A stretch of DNA of 64,000 nucleotides from Rhizobium oryzihabitans (GTDB lineage Bacteria; Pseudomonadota; Alphaproteobacteria; Rhizobiales; Rhizobiaceae): positions 1,558,501 to 1,622,500 of the forward strand of contig NZ_CP048635.1 of the NCBI RefSeq assembly GCF_010669145.1. The letters run 5' to 3'. The notes beneath the pieces were generated by a model. It was not told the DNA's origin. It searched no databases and worked only from the letters and a program-made list of their open reading frames with translations. Each line of letters starts with the position of its first letter. The first letter of the stretch is position 1. Made by a program: the position numbers and the translations under genes. This document shows positions 18,776 through 27,723 of this stretch, in pieces.

Positions 18776-20122
18776 ATGGCGCATATCGATCCTGCCGGCG
18801 GCTGGCTTCCCCTGACCCAGCCGCAACTCGATTTCTGGGAGGAATTTTCCTTCCATCCCGACGAGCCGGTCTCCACCGTCGCTCATTATATCGAGCTTTC
18901 CGGTGCCGTGAACGAAGGCGCCCTGCTTGAGGCGATCAAACGCACCGTGCGCGAATCGGACGTGCTGTCGACCCGCTTTCGTGTCGGCGAGGATGGTGAG
19001 ACGCCGCAGCAATGCTGCGATCCGCTCCACGCTCCGGTGGTGGAGCGTGTCGATCTCCGCGACGATCCCGCGCCCTTTGAAGAGGCGTTGCGGCGCATGA
19101 ACGCGGATGTCGAGGCAAGGCTTGATCTTCGAACAGACAGGCTCTCCGCCCAGGTGCTTTACCGCATCGCCGATGATCGCTACCTCTGGTATATCCGCGC
19201 CCATCATATCGTCGTCGACGGTTATGGCCTGACGCTGATGGAGCAGCGCTGCGGGCAGCTTTACGGGCATTATTGCGGCAAGGGCGAGGCGGGTCCGGAT
19301 TTCCATCCTTTCCCCAGTTTTCTTGCCGAAGAGGACGCCTACCGGCAAAGCCGCCGTTTCGAAAAGGACTGCGATTTCTGGTCGGTCTATCTCGCGCCGC
19401 CGGTCGATTTGCCGGTGCTGGACAAGGATTGCGAGGATTACGGCGGCGGTGGCCTGCATGCGGATGCGGGGTTGCCGGAAGGTTTCAGCACAAGGCTGCA
19501 ACAGATATCGGGTGCGCTTGAGATCGGCTGGCCGGACCTGCTGGTGCTGCTTTCAGGCCTTTATCTTCACCGCGTCCTGCCGCGCCCGGATCGCGATGTG
19601 CTGACGCTGTGGCTGCCCTTCATGAGCCGCTGGGGCAGCGTCGGCGCGCATATGCCCGCCATGCTCGTCAATATATTGCCGTTCCATCTGACAATCGAAC
19701 CGCAGGAAACCCTTGGCGGCTTCCTTGCGCGCAATGCCGCCAATCTGCGCAAGCAGCGCCTGCACGGCCGCTACCGCATCGAACAGATCGCCGCCGACCA
19801 GGAGATATCGAAGGGCCGGCGGTTCTTTTTCTCTCCGCTCATCAACGTCCTGCCTTTCAGCGCACCGGTCTTTGCGGAGCTTACCGTCTCCCGGCACATT
19901 CTCGCCAATGGCCCGGGCGATGGCTTCAACCTGACCTTCCGTGGCGAAGATGACGGCAGCGATCTCAACCTGCATATCGACGCGGATTCGGCGCTGACGG
20001 AAGCGGACGATTTCGCGCGCTATCGCGAGGAGCTGCCGCTGTTTCTGGATGCCATGCTGCACAGCGAGGCGCTGGCGGTTGCGGCTGAAGAGGTCTCCGC
20101 GAGGTTCCGCCTGGCGGTTTGA
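18776..20122 (+). CDS. Free-standing condensation enzyme, VibH-like (DHB-polyamine amide synthase)
   Basis: 448 residues comprising a single condensation domain with an intact HHIVVDG motif (143-149) and no carrier or adenylation domain, a length and layout like VibH (about 440 residues). VibH condenses DHB held on the aryl carrier with a free polyamine amine. Here the acceptor is inferred to be spermidine, giving bis-DHB-spermidine for an agrobactin-like product. The start has AAGGAAAAACAG upstream and lies 44 bases after the NRPS stop. A bidirectional terminator and a palindromic repeat follow. Confidence 0.87.
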   Translation: MAHIDPAGGWLPLTQPQLDFWEEFSFHPDEPVSTVAHYIELSGAVNEGALLEAIKRTVRESDVLSTRFRVGEDGETPQQCCDPLHAPVVERVDLRDDPAPFEEALRRMNADVEARLDLRTDRLSAQVLYRIADDRYLWYIRAHHIVVDGYGLTLMEQRCGQLYGHYCGKGEAGPDFHPFPSFLAEEDAYRQSRRFEKDCDFWSVYLAPPVDLPVLDKDCEDYGGGGLHADAGLPEGFSTRLQQISGALEIGWPDLLVLLSGLYLHRVLPRPDRDVLTLWLPFMSRWGSVGAHMPAMLVNILPFHLTIEPQETLGGFLARNAANLRKQRLHGRYRIEQIAADQEISKGRRFFFSPLINVLPFSAPVFAELTVSRHILANGPGDGFNLTFRGEDDGSDLNLHIDADSALTEADDFARYREELPLFLDAMLHSEALAVAAEEVSARFRLAV

Positions 20123-20162
20123 ATGGCCGGGTCCTCTGCACAAAAGAGGACGGAAAATCTCT

Positions 20163-20281
20163 CCCCGTCATACCGGGCTTGACCCGGTATCCAGCCGCCG
20201 CGCGTCTGCGCGGCGAGAAGAGTCTTTCGCGGTCAATGACTTGATCGCACTGGACCCCGAATCTAGTCCGGGGTGACGGGG
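20163..20281. repeat. Palindromic intergenic repeat, copy 1
   Basis: About 119 bases bounded by CCCCGTCA and its complement TGACGGGG. Inside are CCGGGCTTGACCCGG-type hairpin arms, CCAGC, a GCGCGTCTGCGCG core and a TCAATGACTTGATCGC segment. Related copies lie at 33327-33441, 53577-53692, 56367-56499 and 60903-61019. Confidence 0.85.
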
Positions 20282-20336
20282 CGCAAATGCTGCGGCTTCG
20301 TCAAACAGATCTACGCAAAGGAATTGTCAGCAAAAT

Positions 20337-20369
20337 AAACCCGGCTCCGCCATGCGAAGCCGGGTTTTT
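20337..20369. terminator. Bidirectional terminator between convergent siderophore transcripts
   Basis: Arms at 20337-20346 (AAACCCGGCT) and 20358-20367 (AGCCGGGTTT) pair with an 11-base loop. T tracts follow on both strands (TTTTTC forward, TTTATTTT reverse). It sits between the VibH-like gene and the end of the minus-strand NRPS gene at 20390. Confidence 0.85.
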
Positions 20370-20389
20370 CTATGCGCGCTTGCCCGCAC

Positions 20390-23257
20390 TCAGGCCAGTG
20401 TCGTCAGCACCCGGCTCGAAGCGCCTGCCTCGGCGAAACGGCTGAAGACGCCGCTGGTGGTGCTGCGCAGCCGGTCGACATCCTCCGGGCCGTAACGGTC
20501 GGAGCGGTAGCTCATCAGCACGCGGATGGAGCGTTCGCCGCCAATCATCTCTTCCATCACCTCGAATTGCAGCCCCAGCATGGATTCGTGTTTGTCGGGA
20601 TCGATCTGCCGGAACTCCACGGATTTGCCGTCCGGTCCGGAAAGCGTGCCGTTCAGCTTGTTCTTGGCGTGGATCTGGATGAACACCTCGAACAGATGGT
20701 CGCGGCCCGGCGTCATGCCGAGTGCCTCTTCGACCAGATCGATCGGGATTTCGCTGTGTTCCAGCGAACCGTTGACCGTGTTCTTCACCGATGAAATCAG
20801 CTCGCCGACCGTCATCTCTTTCTGGAAACGCACACGATGGGCGACGACCGTGGTGAAATAACCGATCGTATCGAAATAACCACTATCGGTGCGGCCGGAT
20901 GCCGACGTGCCGACCACCAGATCGCTCAGCCCGCCCAGATGCCGCAGTGACGCGGCAATGGCGGCATAAACGACGTTGAACAGGGAGGCGCTGTTCTGCT
21001 TGGCGATGGCGTAAAGCCCGTCGCTGACGTGTTTTTCCAGCTTGAACTCGATCCAGCCGCCTGCCGGCGCCTCGTCATGCGAAGTTTCTGCCGGCATGCT
21101 GTCCTGCCCGAGCAGCACAAGGCCCTTGGGTGCATCCTGCAGCATATCTGTCCAATAGGCAAGATGGTCGGCATTGACGCCCGATGCCACCTGTTTTCTG
21201 GCGAATTCATGGAAGGGCGCCGGTTTGCCCGCAAAGACAGGGGCCTTGCCCGCCGCCCTTGCCCTATAGGCTTCCGCCAGCTCGTCCATCATCAGGTTCA
21301 CCGACCATTCGTCCAGGACGATATGGTGGAAGAGGAAGGAGAGCACCTGGCCGCCGGTTTGCGGATTGCGCAGGAAACGCAGCCGCATCGGCAATTCGCG
21401 GGAAAGATCGAACCGCCAGGAAGCCTCCGCGTGCCGGTCCACACCTTCGCTTTCTTCGCTGGTCCAGAACCATTTGTAGCCGGGCAGGTCGTGCATGGGC
21501 ACGATCTTCTGTAGAACCGTGTCGTTCTCGACGTAGAAATGGGTCCGCAGACCGGGATGGCGCTCGATAATATCGAGTAATGCGCATTCGAAGGCGCTCT
21601 CATCGACAGGGTCGAGGAAGTCGAGGGCAAAGGGTATGTTGAATATCTCGCCGAAACCGAAAGCGGCATAGGCTTTCCAGAGCGACATCTGCGCCAGCGA
21701 AAGCGGTGCCGTGAGCGAGCCGGTCTCCGTGGACTCCAACTGTGCAGGCGCTGCGGTTTCGAGACGCGTCGCCTGTTTTGCAAGCGATGCGGCGGTCGGA
21801 TAGCTGAACAGGTCGTTGAACCGCACCTCGATGCCATGATTGCTCAGAAGGCGTCCGATGATGCGGGTGGCGATCAGCGAATGGCCGCCAAAGTCGAAGA
21901 AATCGTCATCCGGCCCCATGTCGGGAGATACAAGCGCCTCGCGGAATTCGGCAAGGATCGTTGCGGCAATTTCGTCGTCGCTCGAGTAAGAGGCGGCGGG
22001 CGGGGATGCTGTCGCCGCCATTCCTGCGGAAGGGATCGAATGCGTGATGGCGGAAAAATCCGCACCGCCTTCGAGATGGGTGACGAAGCGTTCCAGCAGG
22101 AACGCCGTCCCATGCGGGGAGGTCTCCTTGCCACCCGTCAGCTCCAGACGGATATGGCCGTCAACCGTGCTGCCGGCGGCAAGCGTCAGGCCGAGGCCGG
22201 ACTGGAGCGAGGGGAGCGGCAGGCGCTCGAACCGGAGGCGCTCGACGGATGAGGTTTCAGCTGACGTTGCCAGCGCCTGCAAGGTGAAGGTGGCTGCTTC
22301 GTCATTGTGTTTGCTGCTGTTTCCGATTTGCCGTTTCAGGCCCGCCAGCACGGCCTTTTCGGCCTCCGGCAGCGACTGGCCACGCGGGATCGACACGCGG
22401 GCGACCGCATCCGCGGGAAGCGGCAAGCCGGTCTCGCCGCCCGATTGCAACGGCAGGCGCAGGGTAACCGTATCAAGGTTGCCGTTCGTTGCGATAAAAT
22501 GTGCGAAACGGGCGCCTGCGCGTGCCAGAAGCGCTTCGGTCGTGGTTGAGCCGTCGAGGTCAAGCAGGGTGGCCGGGAGATCGACGCCGTGGCTATGGCT
22601 CGCTGGTTTCGCCCCGCTGTCCCGTAAAGAGATCACATGCGTGCCGGAGGCCGACCCCTGCAACCAGGGTAGCGGAAGGGGATTGACGATGCCGGTTTCG
22701 GCGATGCGCGGTAAAAGCGGCTTTGGTGCCTCGCCGGCATAGGCGGCGGCAATAGCTTCCAGAAGTGTCTGCGATGACAGGGTTTCGCCAAGCAGGCCAT
22801 GCACCAGAAGCGCCAGCAGCACCTCTCCTTCGCTCAAAAGCACGATCGCCTGAAACGGCGGATCGATTTCCGCGTCATAGGGGCTTGCCTGAAGGTCGTG
22901 CAGCAGGGCTATCGCCTCGTCTGTCGAAGGCGCCTGAAACAGCTGCACGAGAGAGGCCGATGGCGCTTCGACACTCTTGGCAAGGGTGCCGTCTTCCCCG
23001 AAGGAAAACCGCACGCGAAGTTCGGGCCATGCAGCGCAAACCGTCTCCAGGGCCGATGTGAGGCGCAGGAGGTCGCTCTCGCCGCCGATGCGGTAGGTGA
23101 GAATATGCCGGAAGACCTGATCGGGGTCCTGAAACTGCGAGAACCAGACCCGTTCCTCATATTGGCTTGGCTGCGATCCGCCCCGCGGGGACGTGTCCTC
23201 ACCATCGAAGGTTTCTTCGATGCGGCGCGCAAGCATGCGCGAATTGTCTGCTGCCAT
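20390..23257 (-). CDS. NRPS module C*-PCP-C (C-terminal half of a VibF-like synthetase)
   Basis: 955 residues from ATG 23257, which has AAGGAGAGGACA upstream. The N-terminal third is a condensation-like domain whose motif is VHGLLGE (152-158), lacking the first His and the Asp, so it is probably inactive. A canonical peptidyl carrier follows (FGGHSL, Ser460), then a second condensation domain with HHIVLDE (644-650), where only the final Gly is changed. This reproduces the C1-PCP1-C2 end of VibF, whose C1 is also reported inactive. It should hold the DHB-Thr/oxazoline intermediate and transfer it to the bis-DHB-polyamine. It is the third gene of a minus-strand operon, 77 bases after the ArCP gene. 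Confidence 0.88.
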   Translation of the reverse strand: MAADNSRMLARRIEETFDGEDTSPRGGSQPSQYEERVWFSQFQDPDQVFRHILTYRIGGESDLLRLTSALETVCAAWPELRVRFSFGEDGTLAKSVEAPSASLVQLFQAPSTDEAIALLHDLQASPYDAEIDPPFQAIVLLSEGEVLLALLVHGLLGETLSSQTLLEAIAAAYAGEAPKPLLPRIAETGIVNPLPLPWLQGSASGTHVISLRDSGAKPASHSHGVDLPATLLDLDGSTTTEALLARAGARFAHFIATNGNLDTVTLRLPLQSGGETGLPLPADAVARVSIPRGQSLPEAEKAVLAGLKRQIGNSSKHNDEAATFTLQALATSAETSSVERLRFERLPLPSLQSGLGLTLAAGSTVDGHIRLELTGGKETSPHGTAFLLERFVTHLEGGADFSAITHSIPSAGMAATASPPAASYSSDDEIAATILAEFREALVSPDMGPDDDFFDFGGHSLIATRIIGRLLSNHGIEVRFNDLFSYPTAASLAKQATRLETAAPAQLESTETGSLTAPLSLAQMSLWKAYAAFGFGEIFNIPFALDFLDPVDESAFECALLDIIERHPGLRTHFYVENDTVLQKIVPMHDLPGYKWFWTSEESEGVDRHAEASWRFDLSRELPMRLRFLRNPQTGGQVLSFLFHHIVLDEWSVNLMMDELAEAYRARAAGKAPVFAGKPAPFHEFARKQVASGVNADHLAYWTDMLQDAPKGLVLLGQDSMPAETSHDEAPAGGWIEFKLEKHVSDGLYAIAKQNSASLFNVVYAAIAASLRHLGGLSDLVVGTSASGRTDSGYFDTIGYFTTVVAHRVRFQKEMTVGELISSVKNTVNGSLEHSEIPIDLVEEALGMTPGRDHLFEVFIQIHAKNKLNGTLSGPDGKSVEFRQIDPDKHESMLGLQFEVMEEMIGGERSIRVLMSYRSDRYGPEDVDRLRSTTSGVFSRFAEAGASSRVLTTLA

Positions 23258-23334
23258 TGTCCTCTCCTTGGAAGTGCGTGGGGACATGTCCGGGGGCGTT
23301 GCGCCCGCTGCGGCAAGTCCCGTCTTTGTTGGGA

Positions 23335-23568
23335 TCAATGTTTCGCGCGCGACCGTTCGATCAGCGCCTGCCAGGCGGCAAGCGTCGGCTGGCGGGCGAG
23401 ATCATCATAGTCAAGGCGCGTGCCGGCGAGTTGCGAAAGCGGCGGGATCAGGCGCATGAGGGCAAGCGAATGAAGCCCGCAGCCGAACAGGTTGGCATTC
23501 GGCCCGATATCCCCCACCTCATCGTCGAGAACCTTGGCGAGATGGGCCTTGAGTTCCGTCGTCATCAT
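23335..23568 (-). CDS. Stand-alone aryl carrier protein
   Basis: 77 residues beginning at tandem ATGs 23568/23565, with GGAGGCG just upstream. The whole protein aligns with the C-terminal ArCP of EntB in this cluster: both share a GL(D/H)SL core (here CGLHSLALM, Ser34), DxLARxPTL and AWxALIE. It should be phosphopantetheinylated and loaded with DHB by EntE. Its presence beside EntB means the cluster encodes two aryl carriers. It lies between the siderophore-interacting protein and the C-PCP-C NRPS in one operon. It may be dedicated to one of the two acylation reactions (amide synthase or Cy domains); this is inference. Confidence 0.85.
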   Translation of the reverse strand: MMTTELKAHLAKVLDDEVGDIGPNANLFGCGLHSLALMRLIPPLSQLAGTRLDYDDLARQPTLAAWQALIERSRAKH

Positions 23569-23605
23569 TTTCGCCTCCAGCCTCGCCCCCGCCGCGATTA
23601 CCGGC

Positions 23606-24439
23606 TCACTCATCGAAATGATCGTGAACGCCGCTTGCGCCGCGCCGCCAGTAGCCGGAAGCGCGGGTCCATTTGGGATTTGCAGCGAATTCGCCGACGA
23701 GAAGGGTGCGCAGGTCTTTCGCGGTTTTCGATTCGCAGGCGACCCAGCTGAAGAAATCGCCCTTCGGCAGGTCGAGTGCGCGCAGCGCATCCGTCAGGGC
23801 GTCGGCGCCGCCTGCGGCCTTCGGCGTTACCCAGATGATCGAAGCGTCAGCTTTCGTGGCGATGTCCAGGCGGTCAGCCTCCGTCTCGACCTCAATCAGG
23901 GCCACGACGCGGGTGCCCTCAGGCATTTCTTCCAGTCGCCGCGCCAGCGCGGGAAGGCCGGTATCGTCGGCGACAAGCAGATGCCAGTCGAAGGTAAAGG
24001 GAACGGTGAACGAGCCGCGCGGACCTGCGATCCACGCCTTGTCACCCACCTTGGCGGATTTTGCCCAGTTGCTGGCGGGGCCTTCATGATGCGTGGCGAA
24101 ATCGATGGCGAGTTCACCCTTTTCGGCATCGAAGCTGCGCGGCGTATAATCGCGCGCCAGCGGGCGGGGTGCACCTTCGGGAAATTCAAGGCCGTTCGGG
24201 CCGATCACCGGCAGGTTGGGCTCGGTTTCACCGGGAAGCGGGAAGAACATCTTGACGTGGTCGTCAAAACCAAGGCTCTCAAAGCCCTCCAGTTCAGGCC
24301 CGGTCAATACGATGCGCACCATGGAGCGGCTGAGTTTTTCCACGCGAGCCACGTCAAGGCAGCGCAGCTTGACGGCGTAGCGATGGCGTTTGGGGGTACG
24401 GTCCGGAACGCCGGTTTCAATGCTTTGTGCAATGCTCAT
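23606..24439 (-). CDS. Siderophore-interacting protein / ferric-siderophore reductase (ViuB/YqjH family)
   Basis: 277 residues from ATG 24439. An N-terminal flavin-binding barrel has PRPLARDYTPRSFD (the RxYTxR flavin motif). A C-terminal NAD(P)-like domain contains LLVADDTGLPALARRLE, followed by a conserved FFSWVACES and YWRRG ending. Family members reduce or release iron from ferri-siderophores in the cytosol; ViuB does this for vibriobactin. It heads the operon SIP-ArCP-NRPS, 38 bases before the ArCP start, and follows the iron importer genes on the same strand. Confidence 0.92.
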   Translation of the reverse strand: MSIAQSIETGVPDRTPKRHRYAVKLRCLDVARVEKLSRSMVRIVLTGPELEGFESLGFDDHVKMFFPLPGETEPNLPVIGPNGLEFPEGAPRPLARDYTPRSFDAEKGELAIDFATHHEGPASNWAKSAKVGDKAWIAGPRGSFTVPFTFDWHLLVADDTGLPALARRLEEMPEGTRVVALIEVETEADRLDIATKADASIIWVTPKAAGGADALTDALRALDLPKGDFFSWVACESKTAKDLRTLLVGEFAANPKWTRASGYWRRGASGVHDHFDE

Positions 24440-24671
24440 GTTGCTAAGTTCCCTGGGATATCGCCGATGGGGGGTCGGCAGTTTCGCTGTCCCGGATCGG
24501 CATGCCGGACAATCGCGCACCGGAGTTTCCGGCGGGAGATCCGACGTCGTTGCGTCAAGATGCGCGAACCATAACAGGCGGTTCCGGCGCTCGCAATATA
24601 AGTTTCTTCAAAAACTCAAGTTTATATCCGGCGCATGGTTTGCGCCGGAATTGTGCGTGCGGCAGGGGAGG
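24440..24671. other. Intergenic region with hairpin between importer and SIP operons
   Basis: 232 bases without a gene. A perfect 9-bp inverted repeat (24627-24635 with 24641-24649, 5-base loop) lies just past the stop of the binding-protein gene and may end that transcript, although no T run follows. Downstream is an AT-rich stretch (about 24594-24627) in an otherwise GC-rich region, a likely promoter for the SIP-ArCP-NRPS operon. No TGA-N9-TCA box was found here. Confidence 0.5.
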
Positions 24672-25625
24672 TTAGCGGCGGCCTGCCCAGCTCTCCACCG
24701 CGTCCAGCGTGTGGAGCGCGCTGGGGATCGATGGCGTCGTCACCCGGGTGGAATCGAGGAAAACAATCCTGCCCTCGCGTGCCGGTTTGACGAAGCGTTC
24801 CCAGCCGGGAATGATCTTTTCAAGTGCGGCGCGCGTTCCGGCTTCGCCACGGGCGGGGCTGTTATAGCTGTTCATCACCACCAGGAGATCCGGGTTGAGC
24901 TTGCCGAAAGCATCGGCGCTGAGCGGCATTGTCAGGGTCGAACCCAGCCCGCCCGATGGGGTGGCGTTGTCGATTTTCAGCCGCGCGTAACCCAGATCCT
25001 CCAGCGCCTGCACCGCACCGGACATGTCGCCCACCGCATTTATCTGGTCGGTCAGCAGGATGGCGAGATAGGTCTTGCCCTTTGCGTCTTCCCCGAGCGT
25101 TTTTTTGACGGCGGCAAGTTTTTCGTCATAGATTTTGCGGCGCTCTGCGAAGGCGTCGCTTCTGCCCACCAGACGCGAAAGATCTTCCTCGACACTGAAG
25201 CCATAGGTGTGGCCGGTACTTACCTTTTGCAGATAGACGGGCGCCACGGTGGAAAGCTGCTCGGCCTTGCCGCTATCCATTTCCGTTGCGACGATCAGAT
25301 CGGGTTGCAGCGCCCTAAGCTTTTCGAGGTCGATCTGGCCGACTGCGCCAAAACCCTTCGGTTTCGTGCGGCCTTCACCGAGAACGGTGTCGATGAAATC
25401 GACGGCGGTCGCGAATTTGCCGTCGCTGTTGCGGCCATAGGCGCCGACGACGTTGGCGCCGAGATCCATCAAGGGCACGCCCAAAAGAGGCTCGTGCATG
25501 ACGACGATGCGCTGCGGCTGTTCCGGAACGGAGACTGTGCGGCCGGCGGCATCGGTGACGGTTCGCTCAGCCGCAAGGCTGCTTCCGGCGGTCAGAAGTG
25601 CTGCAACGAGGAGGGCAAATCGCAT
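24672..25625 (-). CDS. Periplasmic iron-siderophore binding protein (FecB/FepB-like)
   Basis: 317 residues from ATG 25625 (AAAGG upstream; TTG 25643 would add six residues). A cleavable signal peptide MRFALLVAALLTAGSSLAA precedes a cluster A-1 type (PF01497) fold: RTVTDAAGRTVSVPEQPQRIVVM, then LRALQPDLIVATE and the C-terminal LHTLDAVESW. It captures the ferri-siderophore in the periplasm and delivers it to the two FecCD-type permeases encoded just upstream; the gap to the second permease gene is 23 bases. Confidence 0.92.
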   Translation of the reverse strand: MRFALLVAALLTAGSSLAAERTVTDAAGRTVSVPEQPQRIVVMHEPLLGVPLMDLGANVVGAYGRNSDGKFATAVDFIDTVLGEGRTKPKGFGAVGQIDLEKLRALQPDLIVATEMDSGKAEQLSTVAPVYLQKVSTGHTYGFSVEEDLSRLVGRSDAFAERRKIYDEKLAAVKKTLGEDAKGKTYLAILLTDQINAVGDMSGAVQALEDLGYARLKIDNATPSGGLGSTLTMPLSADAFGKLNPDLLVVMNSYNSPARGEAGTRAALEKIIPGWERFVKPAREGRIVFLDSTRVTTPSIPSALHTLDAVESWAGRR

Positions 25626-25648
25626 GGCATTACCTTTGTTCAATTTCT

Positions 25649-26713
25649 TCAGTGGCTGTTGATGCGGCGCAGCGCCTGCAGGCGCAGCGTGAGGATGAAA
25701 AGCGGCACGCCGATCAGTGTCAGCGCAAGGCCGATTGGCATCGGCGTATCGGCCACCAGCCCACGCGAGAGTGTATCGGCAGTCACGACCAGAATGCCGC
25801 CGGTGAGCCCCGACAGGAAAAGCCGGGCGCGGCCGACGGCGGGCGACACGAAGGTGGCGAGATGTGGGGCAATGACTCCGAGAAAGGTCAAGGGGCCGAC
25901 AGCAGTGACGGAAGCGGAACTGAGGATAACGGCGAAAACGATGACGAGCGGGCGCGAATGTTTGACGGTTTCACCGAGCGCCATGGCCATCTCGTTGCCG
26001 AGGTCGAAAACCGCAAGCGCCCGACCGATGAGAAAAATGCCGGCAAGGCTGGCCGCGAAGAGGGGCGCGAATACGAGGATGATCGGCCAGTTCGCCTGAA
26101 ACAGCGAACCCGCCATCCAGTCGGCAAGCGAAAGCGAGGTTTCCGTCGGCGTGTAGAGCAGAAGCACTGAGGAGACGGAGGAGAGGGCGGATTCGATTGC
26201 GATGCCCATCAGCAGGATGGCGAGACCGCTCGAACGTTCGCGCCCGACAAGCGCGATGAGCAGGAAGGCCACGGCCAGACCGCCGCCGACGGCTGCAAGC
26301 GCCACCATGGTCTTGGGTGCCGCTGGCACCAGCACAAGAAGCAGCATGATGGTGGTCATCGATCCCTGGCTCAGACCAAACAGGCCGGGATCGGCGAGCG
26401 GATTGCGGGCGACCGATTGCAGCATGGCGCCGGCCAGCGCAACGCTCCAGCCGGCCATGAAACCAAGCAGGATGCGTGGCAGCCGCACCGTCCACAGCGC
26501 ATAGGCCTGATCCTCGCCCAGATGCCCGCCGGCAAGGCCGCGCAGGAGGTCGATGAGACCCGTCTGCGTATTGCCTAGGCTGACGGAAATGGCGACCAGC
26601 GCCAGCGCCAGCAGGATCAGCGCAAGGCCGGCCTTCAGGTTGCCGATGCCGATCTGCAGACCGCTCGGCAACCGCAGGACCGCTTTGCCGTCGGTGGCGA
26701 ATTGCCGCTTCAT
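25649..26713 (-). CDS. FecCD-family iron-siderophore permease (second subunit)
   Basis: 354 residues with about nine or ten hydrophobic helices and the FecCD signatures WTVRLPRILLGFMAG, GAMLQSVARNPLADPGLFG and GPLTFLGVIAPHLA. The start ATG overlaps the stop of the first permease gene as ATGA, which indicates translational coupling. With the first permease it forms the membrane channel of the siderophore importer. Confidence 0.93.
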   Translation of the reverse strand: MKRQFATDGKAVLRLPSGLQIGIGNLKAGLALILLALALVAISVSLGNTQTGLIDLLRGLAGGHLGEDQAYALWTVRLPRILLGFMAGWSVALAGAMLQSVARNPLADPGLFGLSQGSMTTIMLLLVLVPAAPKTMVALAAVGGGLAVAFLLIALVGRERSSGLAILLMGIAIESALSSVSSVLLLYTPTETSLSLADWMAGSLFQANWPIILVFAPLFAASLAGIFLIGRALAVFDLGNEMAMALGETVKHSRPLVIVFAVILSSASVTAVGPLTFLGVIAPHLATFVSPAVGRARLFLSGLTGGILVVTADTLSRGLVADTPMPIGLALTLIGVPLFILTLRLQALRRINSH

Positions 26714-27723
26714 GACAGCCCCCTTGCCGAAGGCGAGAGGTAAAAGCGCTTGACGATAACGATGAAGACGAGCCCGCCGAGCAGGTCCATGAACAGTCCG
26801 GTATTGACCACATAGGGCCTGAAAAGGGTCTGCGCGCCAAGATCTGCCAGCACGCAGAGACTTGCGCCGACAAGGGCGGAAGCGGGTAAAGCGAGCGTGA
26901 AATTCACCCCAACCAGCGGCCGGACCATATGCGGAACGATGAGGCCGACGAAGCCGATCGGGCCGCAGATCGCCACGGCTGACCCGGAGGCCAGCATGGT
27001 GGCGAACAGTGCGATGCGGGAAACGCGTGTGACGTTGACGCCGGCGGAGGCGGCTTTTTCCGCACCCAGCAGAACGAGCGTCAGCGGACGGGCGACTGAC
27101 CAGAGCATTACCAGCGCAATGGCGCCAATCCACCAGAAATCGCTGAGGCGTCCAGCATAAACGTGGTTGATGTTGCCGCCAACCCAGCTCAGGAATTCGG
27201 CGCGGCGTGTGGGGTTTGACAAAAGGAGGGCGTTGGTGATGCCGATCAGCAGCATGGAGACAAGCGCACCGGAAAGGATGAGCGACAGGCCGCGCGGATC
27301 GTTTGCCCGCCCTGCCAGCCGGGCGACGAGAAAGCAGGCGCCAAAGCCGAAACCGGCGCCTGCCAACGCCGCAAGCCCCTGCACCTCTGGAGAGAGATCG
27401 AACACCAGCGTGCCGGCAACCACAAACAGTGCTGCACCGGCATTCAAGCCCAGGGTGGAGGGCGAGGCGAGAGGATTGCGGGCAAGTCCCTGCAGCACGC
27501 AGCCGCTGACGGCCGTGGTGGCGCCGACATAGATCGCAATCAGGGAGCGCGGGATCTGCTGATAGAGGAGGACCGACTGTTCATAGGTTTCGGCCTCCCC
27601 ACGCAGGAGCGTTGTCGCGATTTCGGCAAGTGGCAGGTCGCCAGCCATCAGCAAGAGGTTGATGACGAGGATAACGGCCAGCAGCAGCACGGCGGCAAAG
27701 ATCAGCGTTATTTTCGATATCAT
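26710..27723 (-). CDS. FecCD-family iron-siderophore permease (first subunit)
   Basis: 337 residues from ATG 27723, whose ATG overlaps the TGA of the ATPase gene; longer in-frame starts are unlikely. It has the family motifs QIPRSLIAIYVGATTAVSG, LQGLARNPLASPSTLGLNAGA and GPIGFVGLIVPHMVR, with multiple transmembrane helices. It partners the following permease in the inner membrane. Confidence 0.93.
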   Translation of the reverse strand: MISKITLIFAAVLLLAVILVINLLLMAGDLPLAEIATTLLRGEAETYEQSVLLYQQIPRSLIAIYVGATTAVSGCVLQGLARNPLASPSTLGLNAGAALFVVAGTLVFDLSPEVQGLAALAGAGFGFGACFLVARLAGRANDPRGLSLILSGALVSMLLIGITNALLLSNPTRRAEFLSWVGGNINHVYAGRLSDFWWIGAIALVMLWSVARPLTLVLLGAEKAASAGVNVTRVSRIALFATMLASGSAVAICGPIGFVGLIVPHMVRPLVGVNFTLALPASALVGASLCVLADLGAQTLFRPYVVNTGLFMDLLGGLVFIVIVKRFYLSPSARGLS

